Shown: piece by piece, positions 1 through 8,916 of the stretch
How positions within the stretch are numbered: the first letter of the stretch is position 1
Layout of the letters: each line of letters starts with the position of its first letter
Program-made: the position numbers and the translations under genes
The notes under the pieces: generated by a model
Database searches by the model: none
Told to the model about the DNA's origin: nothing
Seen by the model: only the letters and a program-made list of their open reading frames with translations
From: FLUQ01 sp031550605
GTDB lineage: Bacteria; Desulfobacterota; Desulfovibrionia; Desulfovibrionales; Desulfovibrionaceae
Direction of reading: 5' to 3'
NCBI GenBank assembly: GCA_031550605.1
Contig: JAVBOK010000025.1
Location: 12,871-76,870 of the forward strand
DNA: 64,000 nucleotides

Positions 1-1
1 G

Positions 2-175
2 CTGGTGGAAAGCGAATGTTCGCACATGGACCGCACCAGGCCGGCGCAGCTTCTGGCCACCCTGGAATCCATCGCCGCCCCGCGGGGCACGCGGCCGCCG
101 ACGCTGATCAGCATCGACCCGTCCGTCGCGGCCGGCGCCAGGACGGCTCTGGAACGCATGCTGGCGATGCGCTGA
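2..175 (+). CDS. nadA: Quinolinate synthase NadA, C-terminal fragment (cut by window start)
   Basis: The frame is open from the window edge to TGA at 173-175 and gives 57 residues. The segment ECSHM resembles the late Cys-x-x-Met element of NadA that supplies the last [4Fe-4S] cysteine. The tail ARTALERMLAM matches the usual NadA ending (..A..x(L/I)ERML). NadA condenses iminoaspartate with dihydroxyacetone phosphate to quinolinate in NAD synthesis. Only the C-terminus is visible, so the identification rests on these two short elements. It ends 76 bases before the convergent kinase gene. Confidence 0.68.
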   Translation: MVESECSHMDRTRPAQLLATLESIAAPRGTRPPTLISIDPSVAAGARTALERMLAMR

Positions 176-197
176 AGCGGCACCGTCCCTCCGCGGA

Positions 198-224
198 CGG
201 ATGCGTTGTCGCGCCGCGCATCCG
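198..224. terminator. Hairpin between convergent genes
   Basis: CGGATGCG and CGCATCCG form an 8-bp perfect stem in the gap between nadA and the convergent sensor kinase. There is no strong T-run, so its role as a terminator is only suggested by position. Confidence 0.35.
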
Positions 225-251
225 CCGGGACGTTTCCACGGGAAAAACTCC

Positions 252-1937
252 TCAGGCCGGCGTCCGCCCTCCGGCATCGCCCAAAAAAGCCGCGAGGGTC
301 CGCAGCATGACGTCCACGTTGACGGGTTTGGCCAGATGCCCGTTCATGCCGACGGCCAGCGCCTTGTCGATATCTTCGCGGTAGGCGTTTGCCGTCATGG
401 CGAGAATCGGAACGGAGCGCGCATCCTCGCGGAGCAGGCCGCGGATTTTCCGCGTGGCCTCATACCCGTCCATATCCGGCATCTGGATGTCCATAAGCAC
501 CAAATCATAGTGCCCGTCAGGGGACACGGTAAACATATCCAGTGCCTGCCGCCCGTTCTCGGCTTCATCAATCCCCACCTTCGTCGGGCCGAGAATTTCC
601 CGCAGAATAAGCCGATTGATATCAATATCTTCCGCCAGAAGGATCCGTTTTCCCACCAAGTTCAGGTCGCAGGCCCGGTTTTCGGCGTCGTTTTTCGGCT
701 CCACGCCGGTTTTGGAAAAGTCCAGTTCGAAAGTGAAAACGGAACCTTTGTCCAACTCGCTGCGCACCGCAATCCGCCCGCCCATGAGAGAGACAAGGTT
801 CTGGCTGATGGCAAGCCCCAGCCCCGTCCCGCCGAACCGGGCCGCGATGCTGTTGTCCGCCTGCTCAAAGGCCATGAAAAGCCGGTCCATCTGCTCTTCG
901 GACATGCCGATGCCGCTGTCCGACAGGGTAAAGGCCAGGCGCAACGCGGCGGGCTTTTCCTCCGCAACCGCGACGTGAAAGCCGATCGTCCCTTCCGGCG
1001 GCGTAAATTTGACGGAATTGCCCAGAAGATTCAGCAACACCTGGTTGAGGCGCAGCTTGTCCCCAAGAAGATGCACATCCGGCAATGCCGTTATATTGTG
1101 CTCAAAACGGATGTATTTGTCCTTGCAACGCTGTGAAATAATGCTGACTACCTCGGACAGGTTGGAAACGAGATGGAACGGCTCTTCCAATATCCCGAAC
1201 TTCCCCGATTCTATTTTCGCCATGTCCAGAACGGCGTTGACAATCCCGAGCAGATGGAAAGAAGCCGTTTCTATCTCGTCAAGAGAACGCAGGGCCTTTT
1301 CCGGATCGCGGATCGAATTGCGCGCAATATAGGTCATGCCCGTGATCGCGTTCAGCGGGGTGCGTATTTCGTGGCTCATCCGCGCCAGAAATTCGCTTTT
1401 CGCTTTCGACGCTTCCCGCGCCGCCGCCTCCATGGCCTTTCGTTCAGTAATGTCGCGGGCTATGCCCATGACGCCGAAAACCTCGCCATTGCGGACAAGC
1501 GGGGTCTTTATGGTCTCAAAAAGCCGCGATTCGCCGTGGTACGGGGAGTATATGCGTTCTTCAACGACATGCAATTCCCTTGATTCCATAACTTTCTTGT
1601 CCGCCTGCAGATAAGCTTCATAAATATCGGGCCGCAGCCCGAACAGCATGGCGTCGTTTTTGCCGATGACCTCCTCCAGAGGCAGGTTGACATATCGGGC
1701 GTAGGTATTGCTGCAATGCGTGAAATAGCCGTTTACGTCCTTGCAGAAAACAATGTCTGGAATGGAAGCAAAGATTGTCGACAGAGTCGCTTCCTGCAAC
1801 TCAAGCTCATGCGCGCGTTGCGCGAAAAAACCTTTTGGATCGTCGCGCAACAGCCTGTATTTACGGTAAAGAATAAACAACGCCGCAAGCAGAAGCGCGA
1901 AAGCTCCCGAAAACAGCCATATCGCTACCGTCTGCAT
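252..1937 (-). CDS. PAS-containing hybrid sensor histidine kinase
   Basis: The protein has 561 residues. One N-terminal membrane segment (about 5-24) is followed by a PAS domain (about 45-165, ending GIARDITERK), a HisKA domain with the H-box MSHEIRTPLNA (His189), a HATPase_c domain with the N, G1 and G2 boxes (DSGIGM, GGTGLGL), and a C-terminal receiver with the phospho-acceptor in LVLMDIQMPDMDG. It should autophosphorylate on His189 and pass phosphate to its own receiver. No periplasmic sensor loop is present, so the PAS domain probably senses an intracellular signal. The start is supported by an AAGGA-like site 8 bases upstream. No partner response regulator is adjacent, and the signal is unknown. 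Confidence 0.9.
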   Translation of the reverse strand: MQTVAIWLFSGAFALLLAALFILYRKYRLLRDDPKGFFAQRAHELELQEATLSTIFASIPDIVFCKDVNGYFTHCSNTYARYVNLPLEEVIGKNDAMLFGLRPDIYEAYLQADKKVMESRELHVVEERIYSPYHGESRLFETIKTPLVRNGEVFGVMGIARDITERKAMEAAAREASKAKSEFLARMSHEIRTPLNAITGMTYIARNSIRDPEKALRSLDEIETASFHLLGIVNAVLDMAKIESGKFGILEEPFHLVSNLSEVVSIISQRCKDKYIRFEHNITALPDVHLLGDKLRLNQVLLNLLGNSVKFTPPEGTIGFHVAVAEEKPAALRLAFTLSDSGIGMSEEQMDRLFMAFEQADNSIAARFGGTGLGLAISQNLVSLMGGRIAVRSELDKGSVFTFELDFSKTGVEPKNDAENRACDLNLVGKRILLAEDIDINRLILREILGPTKVGIDEAENGRQALDMFTVSPDGHYDLVLMDIQMPDMDGYEATRKIRGLLREDARSVPILAMTANAYREDIDKALAVGMNGHLAKPVNVDVMLRTLAAFLGDAGGRTPA

Positions 1938-2322
1938 CGCCGATTCCTTTTCCCGCCGAAAAAACGACGGAACATGTCGCCCCCGGAATTCCGTATTTCA
2001 CACAATATTCTCCATCGCGTACAACAGACGCCCGTGGCAGACTTTTGCAACATAATTCTTCCGTTGTAAAGCAAAAGAGCCATCCTTCGTTCTCCCGCAC
2101 GGACGCGGCCGGACGCATGGCGGCCGTTTTATCGCGGATGCCTGTTCATTGCCGTCCGGTGAACAATTGGCTTGCCGCAAGACAGGGTTCCGCCGGGAAT
2201 AAAGAAGCGGACGGATATCCCTTGCGCATTCATCGCCGGACTGAGGTCCCTGTTTACTCGCACCCGCGGGACTGATACTGTGCATCTGCCTCTCCCACCA
2301 CAACCCAACGGAGAATGACAGC
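1938..2322. other. 385-bp divergent intergenic region
   Basis: This gap lies between the leftward kinase and the rightward cupin gene and must hold both promoters. I found no convincing paired -35/-10 elements, RNA gene or long inverted repeat. Short open frames here have no ribosome-binding site or coding character. Confidence 0.5.
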
Positions 2323-2769
2323 ATGCGCAAACCGATCCTTTTTACTCTGGCCGCCGTCTGTTTTCTGACCCTCGCCTTTTCTTTCATCGCGTCAGCCGCG
2401 GAACCGCAGCAGATGTACCACAAAAAAGACTCCATCACCTGGGATCGGGAAAAAGTGGGACAGGGGGGCGTGGGCACCCTGGCGGGCAAATACCCGTTCA
2501 ACCGCAACAACGCCCCCAAAGATTTCATCATCAGGGAAATCGGCTGGATGACCCTGAAACCCGGCCATTCCATCGGCATGCACAAGCATGAGACCAACGA
2601 GGACGCCTACATCATTCTGTCCGGCGAAGGCGTGTTCATCGACACCGACGGCAAGGAATTCAAGGTGAAGGCCGGCGACACCACCATCGCCCGCAAAGGC
2701 CAGGCCCACGCCCTGAAGAACACGGGCAAAAAGCCGCTGGTGTTCCTCGACGTGGTCGCGGAACGGTAA
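2323..2769 (+). CDS. Exported cupin-domain protein
   Basis: The protein has 148 residues. A hydrophobic N-terminus with basic start (MRKP, then about 20 apolar residues ending SAA) predicts a Sec signal peptide, so the mature protein is periplasmic. Residues about 70-145 form one conserved beta-barrel cupin, with HKHE plus a downstream Glu in the first motif and a His in the second (QAHALKNTG), typical metal ligands. The start is backed by a GGAG site 9 bases upstream. Small secreted cupins bind metals or small ligands, but their reactions vary and none can be assigned here. It is followed at once by a strong terminator, so it is a single-gene unit. Confidence 0.85.
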   Translation: MRKPILFTLAAVCFLTLAFSFIASAAEPQQMYHKKDSITWDREKVGQGGVGTLAGKYPFNRNNAPKDFIIREIGWMTLKPGHSIGMHKHETNEDAYIILSGEGVFIDTDGKEFKVKAGDTTIARKGQAHALKNTGKKPLVFLDVVAER

Positions 2770-2780
2770 CGACCGACACA

Positions 2781-2813
2781 CGCTCCCCCTGCCCGGCAGA
2801 GGGAGCGTTTTTG
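2781..2813 (+). terminator. Rho-independent terminator after the cupin gene
   Basis: CGCTCCC and GGGAGCG, with inner CTG/CAG pairing, form a GC-rich hairpin followed by TTTTT. It separates the cupin gene from guaB. Confidence 0.88.
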
Positions 2814-2908
2814 CTTCCCCCGTCTTGACAGACGCCGTGCCGGAGTTTAGCATTCCAGATTCTTCACTGCCCGTTTTTCCCCAGTCTTCACCCTTTCGGG
2901 AGTCGTAC

Positions 2909-4363
2909 ATGAGCATATCGTTCCGCAAGGCCCTGACCTTTGATGATATCCTGCTTCAGCCGGCTTTTTCTGAAATCACGCCGGATCAGGTCACGGTCGA
3001 CACCTGTCTGACCCCTTCCATCACCCTGAACATTCCGTTGCTTTCCGCCGCCATGGACACGGTGACGTAAGCGTAAATGGCCATTTCCATGGCAAGAAAC
3101 GGCGGGGTTGGCGTAGTTCACAAGAACATGAACATCGAACGCCAGAAACTGGAGGTGGAAAAGGTCAAGAAATCCGAAAGCGGCATGATCACCGACCCGG
3201 TGACCATATCCCCCAACAGCACGGTGCGGGCAGCCCTCGAACTGATGAGCGAATTCCGCGTGTCCGGCCTGCCGGTGGTGCGCGGGTCCAGGCTTGTGGG
3301 CATCCTGACCAACCGCGACGTGCGCTTCGTCAAAGATCTGGAAAGCACCCTGGTCAAAGAGGTGATGACCAGCCGCAAACTGGTCACCGTGCCCGTGGGA
3401 ACCACCCTGGAAGAAGCGAAAGAGCATCTGCACAGAAACCGCATTGAAAAGCTGCTGGTGGTCGATTCGGACAAGCGCCTGCGCGGCCTGATCACCATGA
3501 AGGACATTGAAAAAATCCGCAAATACCCGGATTCGTGCAAGGACGATTCCGGCCGTCTGCGCGTGGGGGCGGCCATCGGCATCGGCGCGGACTGCCTGCC
3601 CAGGGCGGAAGCCATGCTGGCCGCCGGGGCGGACTTTCTGGTGCTTGATTCCGCCCACGGCCATTCGACCAACGTGCTGCAGGGCATTCGCGAAGTGCGC
3701 GAAGCGTTCCCCCAATGCCAGCTCGTGGCGGGCAACGTCGCCACCTACGAAGGGGCCAAGGCCATTCTCAAAGCCGGGGCGGATACGGTAAAGGTCGGCA
3801 TCGGGCCCGGCTCCATCTGCACCACCCGCATCGTGGCCGGCGTGGGCGTGCCCCAGGTCACGGCGGTCATCGACTGCGCCAGGGCCGCCAAAGAAATGGA
3901 CCGCTGCATCATCGCCGACGGCGGCATCAAATTTTCCGGCGACGTCGTCAAAGCGCTGGCCATGGGCGCGCATTCGGTCATGATCGGCAGCCTCTTCGCG
4001 GGCAGCGAGGAAAGCCCCGGCGAAACCATCCTGTACCAGGGCCGCACCTACAAGATTTACCGCGGCATGGGGTCCATAGACGCCATGAAGGAAGGCAGCT
4101 CCGACCGCTACTTTCAGGAAAAAAGCAAAAAGCTGGTGCCGGAAGGCATCGTGTCCCGGGAACCCTATAAAGGACCCGAGCCCGAAAGCCTGTACCAGCT
4201 CATCGGCGGGATGCGGTCCGGCATGGGCTATGTGGGCGCGAAAAACCTGAAAGAACTGCGCGAAAACACCCAGGCCGTGGAGATCTCGTCCGCCGGCCTG
4301 CGCGAAAGCCACGTCCACGACGTCATCATCACCAAGGAAGCCCCCAACTATCGGATTGAATAG
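2909..4363 (+). pseudogene. guaB: IMP dehydrogenase GuaB, interrupted by two in-frame TAA codons
   Basis: Read through, this frame encodes 484 positions, the usual length for this family. It has the N-terminal barrel start (LTFDDILLQPA), a tandem CBS region, the catalytic loop GIGPGSICTTR with its cysteine, and the flap and C-terminus. IMP dehydrogenase oxidises IMP to XMP, the committed step to GMP; guaA follows directly. After SAAMDTVT the frame reads TAA GCG TAA ATG (3068-3079) where the family has a conserved TE(A/S)R. No insertion or deletion is involved. What can be translated is a 53-residue head (2909-3070) and a 428-residue remainder that could restart at ATG 3077. Either the gene is broken, the two pieces are made separately, or the sequence is wrong here. 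The family assignment itself is certain. Confidence 0.9.
3068..3079 (+). other. Tandem in-frame stop codons with abutting ATG inside guaB
   Basis: The bases read TAA-GCG-TAA-ATG in the guaB frame. The second stop touches an ATG, a layout that would allow termination-reinitiation. The next codons (GCA AGA AAC GGC GGG GTT GGC GTA GTT) include several that are rare in the rest of the gene, which strongly prefers GTG and GGC. The local change in codon use coincides with the stops. Confidence 0.85.
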
Positions 4364-4364
4364 C

Positions 4365-5903
4365 ATGTACAGCAAAGTCATCATCATCGACTACGGCGCG
4401 CAGTATACCCAGCTCATCGCCAGACGGGTGCGCGAGGCCGGGGTCTATTCGGAAATCATGGCCTGCACGGCCGACTTGGCCGCGGTGAAAGCCGCGCAGC
4501 CCTCCGCCCTGATCCTTTCAGGCGGACCGGACGACGTGGGCGAACCCGGCGCCTTTGCCCTGGACCCCGGCCTGCTGGAACTGAACGTGCCGGTCCTGGG
4601 CATCTGCTACGGCATGCAGCTTCTGGCCCACAGCCTGGGCGGCAAGCTGGCCCGGGCCAAAGATCGCGAATACGGCCGGGCGGATCTGACCCTGTCCGGG
4701 GCCTCTCCGCTCTGGCAGGGGCTGGATGCCGCAACACCCTCCGTCGCCTGGATGAGCCACGGCAACCATGTCACCGCCCTGCCGCCCGGATTTGCCGCCA
4801 TCGCCTCCACCCCGACCCTGCCCATCGCGGCCATGGCCTGCGAAGCGAAAAAAATCTACGCCGTGCAGTTCCACCCGGAAGTGCACCACACCGAACTGGG
4901 CACGGCCATTCTGCGCAATTTCCTGTTCCGCGTGGCCGAACTTCAGGCCGACTGGAGCATGGCCTCTTTCGTGGACCGCAGCGTGGCCGAATGCAAGGCC
5001 AGGGTGGGCGACGCGAAAGTCGTGCTGGCGCTTTCCGGCGGAGTGGATTCCACCGTGGTGGCCGCCCTTCTGCACCGGGCCATAGGCCCGCAGTTGCACT
5101 GCGTGTTCGTGAACCACGGCCTGCTGCGCAAGAACGAAGCCGACGAAGTCAGGGCCGCGCTGACCAGGCACATGCCCGGCCTGAACCTGCATTACGTGGA
5201 CGCCAGCGACCTGTTCCTGAGCAAGCTGGCCGGCGTGGAAGATCCCGAGCAGAAACGCAAAATCATCGGCGCGACCTTCATCGAAGTCTTCGACCGCGAA
5301 GCCCATTCCATTGAGGGCGTCACGTTCCTGGGCCAGGGCACCATCTATCCCGATGTCATTGAATCCTGCACGCCCAAGGGCACGGTGATCAAAAGCCACC
5401 ACAACGTGGGCGGCCTGCCGGAAAAAATGAAATTGGCCCTGGTGGAACCCGTGCGCGAACTGTTCAAGGACGAAGTGCGCAAAGTGGGCGCGGAACTGGG
5501 CCTGCCGGAAGATTTGCTCTGGCGCCATCCCTTCCCCGGACCCGGACTGGCCGTACGCATTCTGGGCGCGGTCACCCGCGAAAAAATCCGGGTGCTGCAG
5601 GAAGCCGACGCCATCGTGCGCGAAGAGTTGAAAGCCAGCGGCTGGTACCGCAAGGTCTGGCAGGGTTTTGCCGTGCTGCTGCCCCTGCGCACCGTGGGGG
5701 TCATGGGCGATGCAAGAACCTATGAAAACGTCGTGGCCCTGCGCATCGTGGACAGCGTGGACGCCATGACCGCCGACTGGACGGACATGCCCCGCGATGT
5801 TCTGGGGACCATGTCCCGGCGCATCATCAACGAGGTCAAAGGCGTCAACCGGGTGGTATACGACATTTCGTCCAAACCGCCCAGCACCATTGAATGGGAA
5901 TAA
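4365..5903 (+). CDS. guaA: GMP synthase (glutamine-hydrolysing)
   Basis: The protein has 512 residues. An N-terminal class I glutamine amidotransferase domain (about 5-195) shows the nucleophile loop GICYGMQ and the catalytic histidine in FHPEVHH. The ATP pyrophosphatase domain carries the P-loop SGGVDSTV. The C-terminal dimerisation domain ends in PPSTIEWE. It converts XMP to GMP with glutamine and ATP in the cytoplasm. ATG 4365 lies one base after the guaB stop and is chosen as start; an upstream TTG at 4356 overlapping guaB is the alternative. No clear ribosome-binding site is visible, suggesting translational coupling to the end of guaB. Confidence 0.97.
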   Translation: MYSKVIIIDYGAQYTQLIARRVREAGVYSEIMACTADLAAVKAAQPSALILSGGPDDVGEPGAFALDPGLLELNVPVLGICYGMQLLAHSLGGKLARAKDREYGRADLTLSGASPLWQGLDAATPSVAWMSHGNHVTALPPGFAAIASTPTLPIAAMACEAKKIYAVQFHPEVHHTELGTAILRNFLFRVAELQADWSMASFVDRSVAECKARVGDAKVVLALSGGVDSTVVAALLHRAIGPQLHCVFVNHGLLRKNEADEVRAALTRHMPGLNLHYVDASDLFLSKLAGVEDPEQKRKIIGATFIEVFDREAHSIEGVTFLGQGTIYPDVIESCTPKGTVIKSHHNVGGLPEKMKLALVEPVRELFKDEVRKVGAELGLPEDLLWRHPFPGPGLAVRILGAVTREKIRVLQEADAIVREELKASGWYRKVWQGFAVLLPLRTVGVMGDARTYENVVALRIVDSVDAMTADWTDMPRDVLGTMSRRIINEVKGVNRVVYDISSKPPSTIEWE

Positions 5904-5921
5904 GCGCAACGGAGTGCGGCC

Positions 5922-6371
5922 ATGCTGAACATGGGCGGACTGGAAATCGTCGTTATCCTGGTTGTGGCGCTTCTGGTGCTGGGGCCGGATAAACTGCCGG
6001 GCCTCATGCGCACCATCGGCAAGGCGACCAAGGAACTGCGCCGCGCATCCACGGAGTTTCAGCGGACCATCAATACCGAACTGACGGACGAAGAAGAGTC
6101 CAAGCCCCCCGCCCCGGCCCGGCCGGAACAAATACCGGCCGCCGGAGAGCCCAGCCCGGGACCGGTTCAGGCGGAAACGGCGGCCGTTGTGCAGGCGCGG
6201 CCGGAATCCGCGCCTGCCGCCGGCGCGGAAGTGGCGGCAGGGGACGGAAAAAGCAGGATCCACAGGTCTCTTCCCCTTGTTCCAAAGAGCCGCGCCGCCG
6301 CCAAGCCCCTGCTGCGCAAAAGACCGGCTCCCCGCCAGGCTCCTGATGGCAGTGACACGGGGGCAGCGTGA
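5922..6371 (+). CDS. tatB: Twin-arginine translocase subunit TatB/TatA type
   Basis: The protein has 149 residues. It has a short N-terminal transmembrane helix (about 5-22, IVVILVVALLVLGP), the family hinge GPDKLPGLMRTIG, an amphipathic helix to about residue 50, and then about 95 residues rich in Pro, Ala and Glu that look disordered. Single genes of this type before tatC are usually named tatB in this group, though TatA cannot be excluded from sequence alone. It works with TatC to export folded proteins across the inner membrane. A GGAG site precedes the start, and the stop overlaps the tatC GTG start (GTGA). Confidence 0.88.
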   Translation: MLNMGGLEIVVILVVALLVLGPDKLPGLMRTIGKATKELRRASTEFQRTINTELTDEEESKPPAPARPEQIPAAGEPSPGPVQAETAAVVQARPESAPAAGAEVAAGDGKSRIHRSLPLVPKSRAAAKPLLRKRPAPRQAPDGSDTGAA

Positions 6372-7576
6372 AACGCCCCTTGCGGCGGGCGCGCCGCATG
6401 AAGCGGCCCCGCCGCGCGCCCCCAACACAGCCGCCGGCGGAACGCGCCGGCGACAACGCTGTGGCGGAAACGGCCTTTGCCATTGCGGACTCCGCGTCCG
6501 ACGGCAGCATCGGCGACTTTTTCGCCGAATCCTCGCACAGCGCCGGGACAGATCCCGCGCCACAGGCCCCGGATGGTTCCGTCAGCGAAACGGACGCACC
6601 GGTTGACGGCGAGCCCGCGTCTCTTTCCACCGGCGACGGTTCGGGCGCGCCTGCGGGAGAAAACGTCCCCCCGCCGTCGGAAGAGGCCCTTCCGGTTGCC
6701 GCCGCGCCATCCGCCCTGACGGACCCCGCCGCGCCCCGGCAGGAAACGCCGTCCGAAACGAGCGGCGGCGGTGCGGAAGACAGCGAAACCGAAATGCGCA
6801 TGAGCCTGCGCGAACACCTGATCGAACTACGCGGCCGTCTGCTGCGATGCGTCGCCGCCGTGCTGGCGGGATTTATCGGCACGTTTTATTTTGCCCCCTA
6901 CATTCGTGAACTGCTGGTGGCCCCGTTGCAAAAAGCCCTGCCGCCCGGCGGGGAAATCACGTTCATCAATCTGACGGAACCTTTTCTGGTCGACATGCGC
7001 ATCGCTCTGGTGGTGGGCCTGTTTGCCGTCAGTCCCTACGTCTTTTACCAGATATGGTCCTTTATCGCCCCGGGGCTGTACGCTTCCGAACGCAAATACG
7101 TCGTGCCGGTAGCTTTGTGCTCGGCCGCTTTCTTTATTGCCGGCGGGGCGTTCTGCTATTTCGTGGTTTTTCCCTTTGCCTTCGAATTTTTCTCCATGTA
7201 CGGCCAGGGGACCGCCAAAGCAAATATAACCCTTGAAAACCACTACAGTTTTTCTCTGCGCCTTCTCCTGGCTTTCGGCTGCATCTTTGAAATGCCGCTG
7301 TTCAGTTTCTTTCTGGCCCGCCTGGGCGCCGTCACGGCGCAACGCATGCGGGCATGGCGCAAGTACGCCATTCTGGCCAACTTCATCATCGCAGCGATCA
7401 TCACACCCCCTGACGTGCTTTCGCAATTGCTGATGGCCGCGCCCCTGCTGCTGCTTTACGAAATATCCATCTGGGTGGCGGCCGTGTTCGGCAGAAAAGA
7501 AGAAGAGGAAGAGGAAGGAGACGGAAAACCGGACGCGGGGACAGGGGAACCGGAAAAAAGCGCACCTGATATGTGA
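6368..7576 (+). CDS. tatC: Twin-arginine translocase subunit TatC with long N-terminal extension
   Basis: From GTG 6368 the protein has 402 residues. Residues about 1-140 are a low-complexity Arg/Pro/Ala then acidic stretch without recognisable fold. The TatC core begins at about 142 (MSLREHLIELR) and contains six membrane helices with the conserved FYQIWSFIAPGLY segment. The tail is strongly acidic. TatC is the receptor for the twin-arginine signal. The start is uncertain: GTG 6368 overlaps the tatB stop, which suggests coupling, but internal ATGs at 6794 or 6800 would give a normal-length TatC of about 260 residues. No strong ribosome-binding site precedes either internal ATG. Confidence 0.92.
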   Translation: MKRPLRRARRMKRPRRAPPTQPPAERAGDNAVAETAFAIADSASDGSIGDFFAESSHSAGTDPAPQAPDGSVSETDAPVDGEPASLSTGDGSGAPAGENVPPPSEEALPVAAAPSALTDPAAPRQETPSETSGGGAEDSETEMRMSLREHLIELRGRLLRCVAAVLAGFIGTFYFAPYIRELLVAPLQKALPPGGEITFINLTEPFLVDMRIALVVGLFAVSPYVFYQIWSFIAPGLYASERKYVVPVALCSAAFFIAGGAFCYFVVFPFAFEFFSMYGQGTAKANITLENHYSFSLRLLLAFGCIFEMPLFSFFLARLGAVTAQRMRAWRKYAILANFIIAAIITPPDVLSQLLMAAPLLLLYEISIWVAAVFGRKEEEEEEGDGKPDAGTGEPEKSAPDM

Positions 7577-7660
7577 AAATTTTTTACACTTTTCTTGCGC
7601 TATTGCCGCACACATGCCACAATATGCAATAGATCGCAGCCACAGTGCAAAGGACACGCC

Positions 7661-8251
7661 ATGATGCCACGACGCGCCCATGTGGAACGGACGACCAAAG
7701 AAACGACCATCGTCCTGGACCTCAATCTTGACGGTTCGGGCATTGTTTCCGTGACCACGGGCTATGGCCTTGGGGACCACATGCTGACGCTCGCGGCGTT
7801 CTGGGCGGGATTTGACCTGACCCTGGCCTGCAAGGGCGATCTGCACATCGATGCCCACCATACGATGGAAGACGCGGCGTTGTGCCTGGGCCAGGCATTG
7901 CTTGAGGCGCTCGGCGACCGGTCCGGCATCGGCCGCGTGGGCTGGGCGAAAGTTCCCATGGACGAAGCATTGGCCGACGTTGCCGTTGATCTTTCCGGCC
8001 GGGCCTATCTGGTGCTTCACGGCGAGGAACTGCTGCCCCCGACCATCGCCGGCGAAGAACGCGCCCTGTGGCGGGAATTTTTCAAATCCCTGGCTGCCGG
8101 CGCGCGCATGAATCTGCACGTTTCACTGCTGTACGGCAGCAACGGCCATCACCTTCTGGAATCCGCCTGCAAAGGCCTGGGTCTGGCCCTGCGGTCCGCC
8201 GCGGCCCAAACCCGTACCGCCATTCTCAGCACCAAAGGGAGTTTAGACTGA
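7661..8251 (+). CDS. hisB: Imidazoleglycerol-phosphate dehydratase
   Basis: The protein has 196 residues, the normal size of the monofunctional enzyme. The manganese-binding histidine motifs are visible: HMLTLAAF, HHTMEDAALCLG and the C-terminal HHLLES. It dehydrates imidazole glycerol phosphate to imidazole acetol phosphate in histidine synthesis. ATG 7661 is chosen because AAGGA lies 7 bases upstream; a second ATG follows immediately. Its stop overlaps the start of the lipoprotein gene (TGATG), and hisA follows, so the three genes form one operon. Confidence 0.95.
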   Translation: MMPRRAHVERTTKETTIVLDLNLDGSGIVSVTTGYGLGDHMLTLAAFWAGFDLTLACKGDLHIDAHHTMEDAALCLGQALLEALGDRSGIGRVGWAKVPMDEALADVAVDLSGRAYLVLHGEELLPPTIAGEERALWREFFKSLAAGARMNLHVSLLYGSNGHHLLESACKGLGLALRSAAAQTRTAILSTKGSLD

Positions 8252-8916
8252 TGTTCCGCGTATCCCCTTCCCCCCACCGCTTTTCTCTTTGCGTTCTGTT
8301 CGCGCCCGCTCTGGCTCTTTTCCTTTTCGCCTGCGCAACTCCCCAGCAGAACGCTCCCCTGCCTGAAATCAAATTGGGCGTGGCCTCCTTCATGCAGCCG
8401 CAGAGCACGGCCGACATGCTGGCCGGCTACATGCCGGAGGACACCCCGAAAGTTCCCGCGAAAGTGCTTCCCCAGCTGGATGAGGTCTTTGCCGGCGTCC
8501 TGCAGCAGAAAACCCAACGGCCCTTTACCGGCATCGACGCCTATCAGGGCTGCCGGGATGTCAAAGCCCCGGGCCAGAAAGGTTCGGGCCGCGTTCCCGC
8601 CCTGTACCACTGGGCGGCCGTGGGCGAATGCATGAAAGTCGATTTCTTGCTGGTGCCGCACATCATCGAATTCCGCGAACGCGACGGCGGCGAAGCCGGC
8701 GTTATCACACCCGCCAAGATAATCATGGACATTTTCCTGGTGGACGTGCGCAACAAAGCCCTGACCAGCCGTTCGCACTTTGATGAAACCCAGACGGCCC
8801 TGACCGACAACCTGCTGGATACCGGCCAATTCATCTCGCGCGGCGGCAAATGGAGCACCGCTCTCGCCCTCGCCCGCGAAGGCATGGAAAAAGCGGTAAA
8901 GGACATGGGTCTGTGA
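8251..8916 (+). CDS. Predicted lipoprotein of unknown function, inside the his operon
   Basis: The protein has 221 residues. It begins with a basic-hydrophobic signal and a lipobox-like LFLFAC at about 21-26, predicting a lipid-anchored protein. The mature part is about 195 residues, mixed alpha/beta in character, and contains two cysteines (CRD, GECMK). I do not recognise a family. Its start overlaps the hisB stop and its stop overlaps the hisA GTG start, so it is translationally locked between two histidine genes. It has no obvious part in histidine synthesis. Confidence 0.85.
   Translation: MFRVSPSPHRFSLCVLFAPALALFLFACATPQQNAPLPEIKLGVASFMQPQSTADMLAGYMPEDTPKVPAKVLPQLDEVFAGVLQQKTQRPFTGIDAYQGCRDVKAPGQKGSGRVPALYHWAAVGECMKVDFLLVPHIIEFRERDGGEAGVITPAKIIMDIFLVDVRNKALTSRSHFDETQTALTDNLLDTGQFISRGGKWSTALALAREGMEKAVKDMGL

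Noticed and set aside
2825..3070. Separate small gene of 81 residues before guaB
   Set aside because: It is in the guaB frame. From ATG 2909 it encodes the normal IMP dehydrogenase N-terminus, and the upstream part is non-coding.
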